Shown here: in pieces, positions 7,507-11,451 of the stretch | Layout of the letters: each line of letters starts with the position of its first letter | How positions within the stretch are numbered: the stretch's first letter is position 1 | Assembly (NCBI GenBank): GCA_946803715.1 | Contig: CAMPET010000336.1 | Location: 45,776-57,226 of the forward strand | Length of the DNA: 11,451 bases | Origin: Beroe ovata | Taxonomy: Eukaryota > Ctenophora > Nuda > Beroida > Beroidae | Reading direction: 5' to 3' | Notes under the pieces: model-generated | The model's input: the letters and a program-made list of their open reading frames with translations, nothing else | Told to the model about the DNA's origin: nothing | Database searches by the model: none | Position numbers and translations under genes: made by a program

Positions 7507-8180
7507 TATAATATCGCAATAAGATCGGGTCGCGTTTAGTATTACTCAAATATTTTCACCGTTTCATAATCGATGACTTATTTGTCATCCTGTATGTAAA
7601 TTCAACAGCAAGAAGGTGGCATACACCAAGGTCAAAGGATGAATGAGAAGATTAGACTAGGTAAGGCAGGAGTCATGTTGCTGCCGCGTCGCCGCGATGA
7701 ACAGTGAATGATATACATATTCTCCTGCCATTGCAGTACCTGAATAGCTATCTAAATCTACTATAAACCGTATGTGATTTCCATACTGTATTGTAATGAT
7801 GATCATGAATGATGCGATGCCTGGTTTCGATTGTCTTAGCCTGAGCCCATGGGGTATGCGTGATGATTGCGAAGGGTCAAGAGAAAGGAACGTAGGTATA
7901 CTATAATTGCGTTGATCTGGTGGGTAAAAAGAGGATAAAGTGAGGATTAAGTGAGGATAGACTGAGTATAAACTGAAGAGTATAAACTGAAGAGTATAAT
8001 AATAACATATAAGAGCTTAGAGCCCTCATGCAAGAGCAAACTGTAACGAGGCCTGCGCCTTGGGTGAACTGTGAAGCTAAAAGGGAGGAAAAATCATTTC
8101 GCATGACCTCGAGTTGACTTTAGTTGTGCTGCTGGAGCCTACACTGGTTCGTGAAGGTTGACAACTTACGTGTCGGTAAT
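7507..8180. other. 5' flank of the kringle gene; no gene seen
   Basis: This should hold the 5' UTR and core promoter of the minus-strand kringle gene. I see no convincing TATA box. A six-base inverted repeat (GATGAC/GTCATC, 7572-7589) lies 66-83 bases upstream of the first ATG. At 7930-7998 there are short tandem motifs (aagtgaggat, then agtataaactgaag twice). Confidence 0.6.
7930..7998. repeat. Short tandem repeats
   Basis: Purine-rich gaggat motifs repeat at about 10-bp spacing. They are followed by two units of agtataaactgaag and a partial third. The open frame on the minus strand here owes its hydrophobic look to this simple sequence. Confidence 0.7.
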
Positions 8181-8234
8181 CTTAGACCCCACTAGTCGTG
8201 ACGTCACGGGAGACGTCACCCGTGACGTCACGAC
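8181..8234. repeat. Perfect foldback with two CRE palindromes; truncated element
   Basis: Sixteen-base perfect arms at 8195-8210 and 8219-8234 flank an eight-base loop. Each arm contains TGACGTCA (8199-8206, 8223-8230), the consensus CREB/ATF site, and a third gacgtca half site lies in the loop. The left flank, from cttagacccc to actagtcgtg, matches 1945-1968 inverted; the matching right flank is missing. Confidence 0.85.
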
Positions 8235-9245
8235 TGTTAATATCCAACTGCGGTGTGATTAAATTTTTGCATACGTTGTTTTGCTGGCTACGTGCTGAAT
8301 CGCGTAAGATGGAAAAGTCGCACGTGCAAATTCAATGCAGTGAGCATAAATGTGCACCCACAAAGCGGAAGGTACAACTGAAAATATAAATTATCATAAT
8401 TGCTATTTCATATAACTATAAGGACATACGTTATCTTCACGATTCAAAAAGCTCCCCCTCATTCCTCCAAAGTGACAAAAGACACAAATAGGTATTATGA
8501 GTCGAACCCCTATAATGTCTAAACTGCTGTAAATTTACAATTTACAATTAATTACGACATTTTCATGTTGTTCAGTTCCACCAACAAGCACGGAAGATTA
8601 TCACTGGCTATCCAACGCGACAATCGCTGGCATTTGTTACAATGCGCTGGGACAGGAACTGTCAGTGTGCAACATGTGGAATGGTAACATGAGTGTCAGT
8701 GTAACGTGTTATGTCAATATGGGGGTGTAAATATTCAATTGCGATTGTAGACAAGTTCAACTACAAACTGTGAGTGTAGTTAATGTTGGTGTTGTTAATG
8801 TGATTGGAGTCAATATGGGTGAACTGGGATCAATAAAATCAGATATATTTCAACAACGTCACCAACCAAGTTTGTGTTTCCGCGTAGCACTAGCAGGGCG
8901 ATATTCTACTTGATCGTCTGTTTTCTGCCTCGTCTCTCACATAAGTCTGCTTGCTGAAAACTCCGACTCAAGTCATGAATTCAAATATCCTCATTTCCTA
9001 GAGCGGGAAGTAGTTATAAAGAGGTGTCGAAGTCGTTGGACCAATAAACTGTCTCTAGCCTATCTCTAATTTCGAATCCCCGCAGATCCAAAGCGACAAA
9101 AGAGATACAAGAAACACAATAAATTCCTGAGTGAAGCACTGTGTCAGACAGGGAAAGCGGGGATGAGACTAAAAGACGCGAAGAGTTGTTCAGGTTATTG
9201 TGCTCTTGCTATTCTTGTCATAGATACACAAGTCATAGATTCTAG
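8235..9245. other. Intergenic; no gene seen
   Basis: The stretch is AT-rich. The part 8640-8830 is G/T-rich with loosely repeated gtgtcagtgtaac and tcaatatggg motifs. The similar strings tccaaag-gacaaaaga at about 8466 and 9088 hint at a dispersed repeat. A B-box-like GGTTCGACTC is present on the minus strand (8508-8499). Confidence 0.5.
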
Positions 9246-9272
9246 ATAAATGGTATAAATGGTAGAAATGGT
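9246..9272. repeat. Three 9-bp tandem units ataaatggt
   Basis: There are two exact units and one variant (agaaatggt). The same ataaatggta string also appears in the 17-bp direct repeats at 9659 and 9787. Confidence 0.7.
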
Positions 9273-9595
9273 ACGGTATGTCGACGCATTTTTCATCTCT
9301 GCTAATGCTATCCCTTCTCCAATTCCTTTTTGTAAAAAAGGCGGTTGTGAAGAGGACAATAATGCACAATACCAACATGCCGACTTGAATCAGATGCACT
9401 GGTGATGACACAATACCAATGCGTGAAAAATAAATTCTCCAAAGATTCCAAGCCCTTTATTCATGGTGAATGGTCAGACACAGGTTGACACTCCCTTTTC
9501 ATTATCAGAGCAGGCAGATAACCTGAAGAGACTGAATAAAATGGTACTTCTAGCGACTCCTGATGACGGCACGATATATCCATACGAATCAGCGT

Positions 9596-9660
9596 GAGTC
9601 GAACCGATACTATGAAAATAATATATATATACCCATATCAATGGGCGCAGTGCCTTAACC
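9596..9660 (-). repeat. Weak tRNA-like remnant (possible SINE head)
   Basis: On the minus strand GGTTAAGGC (9660-9652), as in the D-loop of Leu/Ser tRNAs, is followed 46 bases later by GGTTCGACTC (9605-9596), close to the pol III B box. No acceptor stem or proper anticodon arm could be folded, so a functional tRNA is excluded. A tRNA-derived SINE fragment is possible. Confidence 0.3.
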
Positions 9661-9803
9661 TACCGATAAATGGTACGGGCATAAGTCCGTTTGCCACTTT
9701 GGCCAGGCGCCGGTCTGATGCCGGTCTAACGCCGGTCTAATGGCGGTCTAACGCCGGTCTAACGCCGGGCTAATGCAGGTTTGGCGCCTACCGATAAATG
9801 GTA
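9659..9803. repeat. 11-bp GC-rich minisatellite between 17-bp direct repeats
   Basis: Seven units of gccggtctaac or close variants fill 9709-9785. The array is flanked by exact direct copies of cctaccgataaatggta (9659-9675, 9787-9803). GGCGCC stands at each end of the array. The high G+C contrasts with the AT-rich surroundings. Confidence 0.9.
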
Positions 9804-11029
9804 GGTAGGTGTGACATATATTATTTAAAAAACCCCAACTATGCACAGATTGTTTGGCTACTGCGATGCAGATTGGAACATTGTAAAGCGACAAAAACAG
9901 CAATTCTACACTTCACTTGGTTTGGAAGAATTAGAGGAGAGAAATGCGCTCGTGGAGTGTGTGGAGGTATTGGTTATTGAGCATGGCATGGAACTGTAAT
10001 AAGCATCTATTATATCACGGATCCGGGTTCAATCACAAATTCTCACAATTTCCGGAGTGGAATTTGAACAATTACCTATATCCGTAATTTCAGCCTGGTG
10101 TCGACCATCACGACATGGTTTTTGATGAGGGAGTGTACAGAAACTGCATCAAGCCGCATATCAGCTGATAAGAACGATACTTGATTTGTTCAACTGAAAT
10201 TCGATGGATATAGAGAATAAAACTTTTGTTAGCGGTACGGCGTACGCACGGTTGAACGAACACAAATGAGAATCATCTTCAAAATCTGAAATTTGTTTCA
10301 GGCGTTTGGGCCGACCGAAATGAACGTGCGTGACGTGCGCGCACATACGTATTTGAGGGAAGACTGTTGCTATAAAATGTTAACGCGCGTTACGTAAACT
10401 AATATTTCACTTGGTGACAGTGCCACACGAAAGGGCGTCGAATTTGTCAATTGTCACCCACTGATGACATAATTTTACGAATGCCATTTCCTAACATCAT
10501 TTATACATTTTTCTCGGAGCTAACAGCTATGAATCTGCAAAAAAATTGCGTCGAATAAGATATAATCGGACGTTAGATGCAGGGAAATGCAGACTTCAGA
10601 GAGTAAATTTTACAGAAGTGAATGTAAACAGAACTTAACGAAACTTATTCTACTACTATACCATGGAGTATTGAATATGAAATACTAATATTGTATTTCA
10701 AAGAACTCATTTTCACCTTAAGTATCGAAATTCATACGAAAAAATGAAATGAAAATGGTGGGAATTAAATCGAATAAACGTCACAATAAAGGTTGTTCAG
10801 TCATTCGAAGTTTTTTTTTCGTCAAACTTGTTCAAAATCCAAAATTGAACAAAATAATTTCTACATCAACAGTAGTTACTAAACTACTGTATCATAATAA
10901 ATCTTGTGGCATCTCTCTTTTGATTACACAAACTATCGCATATGTGCAGTGACTTGAGAAATGAAGTGTCCAGATTTGTCATAAGTGTCTTCAGATGATA
11001 TCAAAATATAAAACACGCAAATGAATGAG
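9804..11029. other. Intergenic and 3' UTR of the right-hand gene; no other gene seen
   Basis: The right part must include the 3' UTR of the exon ending at 11030. The palindrome TAACGCGCGTTA is at 10381-10392 and a CG-rich patch at 10305-10345. A B-box-like gggttcaatcac occurs at about 10025 on the plus strand without a matching A box. Open frames at 9798, 10161 and 10749 look random. Confidence 0.5.
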
Positions 11030-11128
11030 TTATTTCTTCTTGTGCTTGGCATCTCTGCCATTAGCCTGTTCAGCACTCAGCTTTTCTATTTCTTCAATCT
11101 TCTTCTTTGTAGCAGCCAGTTCTTCTTC
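11030..11128 (-). CDS. Last coding exon of an unidentified Lys/Glu-rich protein (partial gene)
   Basis: On the minus strand a good acceptor (branch-like ttaac, then ctattgacag) precedes 99 nt that read EEELAATKKKIEEIEKLSAE, then QANGRDAKHKKK and TAA at 11032-11030. The spacing of Leu, Ile and Glu/Lys suggests the end of a coiled coil followed by a basic tail. Such tails are common in cytosolic RNA-binding or ribosome-associated proteins. I do not recognise the family. Upstream exons lie to the right of the window. The frame is fixed only by the stop codon and by openness from the acceptor. No canonical AATAAA was found in the next 600 bases on the minus strand; a TATAAA variant at 10506-10498 is doubtful. 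The gene points the same way as the kringle gene and ends about 3.5 kb upstream of it. Confidence 0.7.
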   Translation of the reverse strand, partial: EEELAATKKKIEEIEKLSAEQANGRDAKHKKK

Positions 11129-11357
11129 CTGTCAATAGCAGTTAAGTGAAGGGGTGAGATGGGGGCATTTCTGATTAGAAAATTGAACAGATCTTGTTTC
11201 GAACTTCGCAAACCACTCTGTCACAGAAGTTGATAGCCTAATCACACATTCACAACAAGCGGATTTCGGTTTTTTAGTTGACTGACGAAACTGATCCCAA
11301 ATGTAAAGTGTCGCCGATCCCAACGATTGGTGCTTATGGCACAATTACTAGCGAGGT

Positions 11358-11451
11358 AAATCACTAGGGATAGGGAATCACTAGGGAGAGGGGAAATCAC
11401 TAGGGAGAGGGGAAATCACTAGGGAGGAGGAAATCACTAGGGAGGGGGAAT
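11358..11451. repeat. Minisatellite, 18-19-bp units
   Basis: Five units of aaatcactagggagagggg or close variants begin at 11358, 11376, 11394, 11413 and 11431, and a sixth starts at 11449. The array is cut by the window end. It lies in the last intron of the right-hand gene if that gene model is right. Confidence 0.95.

Noticed and set aside
7901-8104. Minus-strand hydrophobic 67-codon frame as a leader peptide
   Set aside because: The hydrophobic character comes from tandem simple sequence at 7930-7998, and there is no suitable donor.
8198-8389. Plus-strand 63-codon frame
   Set aside because: It begins inside the CRE foldback element and has no protein-like pattern.
9190-9411. Minus-strand frame with a 17-residue hydrophobic stretch, as a signal or membrane exon of the kringle gene
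   Set aside because: No splice donor in the needed phase 1 was found after it, the positive residues follow the hydrophobic stretch, and the second half is translated simple repeat. The exon at 7431-7506 fits far better.
9596-9660. Functional tRNA gene
   Set aside because: Only A-box-like and B-box-like strings are present; acceptor and anticodon stems do not form.

Overview
The window looks like draft genomic DNA from an invertebrate metazoan; I cannot name the species. It is AT-rich, has few long reading frames, has spliced genes with GT-AG introns of 126 bp to 4.2 kb, is full of small foldback elements and minisatellites, and carries one undetermined base (4154). The kringle domain found here is a typically animal extracellular module.

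The main content is one gene on the minus strand, assembled by hand from the conserved protein motifs, splice signals and intron phases (7506 down to about 794). It has five exons: a signal-peptide exon (7506/7488-7431), kringle 1 in two halves (7304-7172 and 6605-6484) and kringle 2 in two halves (2252-2120 and 1004-851). Exon phases run 1-2-1-2 and the joined frame stays open: 618 nt, 205 residues. In the preferred model the last exon reads through a poor donor to TGA at 851-853, with an AATAAA signal at 799-794. The product would be a small secreted protein made only of two tandem kringles and a nine-residue tail. If the weak donor at 879-878 is used instead, the gene continues to the left of the window.

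A second minus-strand gene enters from the right. Only its last coding exon (11128-11030) is visible, and it encodes a Lys/Glu-rich, probably coiled-coil C-terminus. The 3.5 kb between the two genes holds no convincing exon. It contains minisatellites, a CRE-rich perfect foldback, and weak tRNA-like (SINE-like) traces.

The long intron 3 (2253-6483) is the repeat-rich part. It has a 97-bp MITE with 9-bp target duplications, a tandem duplication of about 1.07 kb (2971-4046 and 4155-5213) that carries a 384-bp inverted-repeat transposon fragment in both copies, and a 96-bp near-perfect hairpin. The single N sits exactly at the start of the second duplicate, so an assembly artefact must be considered. 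Both window ends lie inside tandem repeats (16-bp units on the left, 18-19-bp units on the right).
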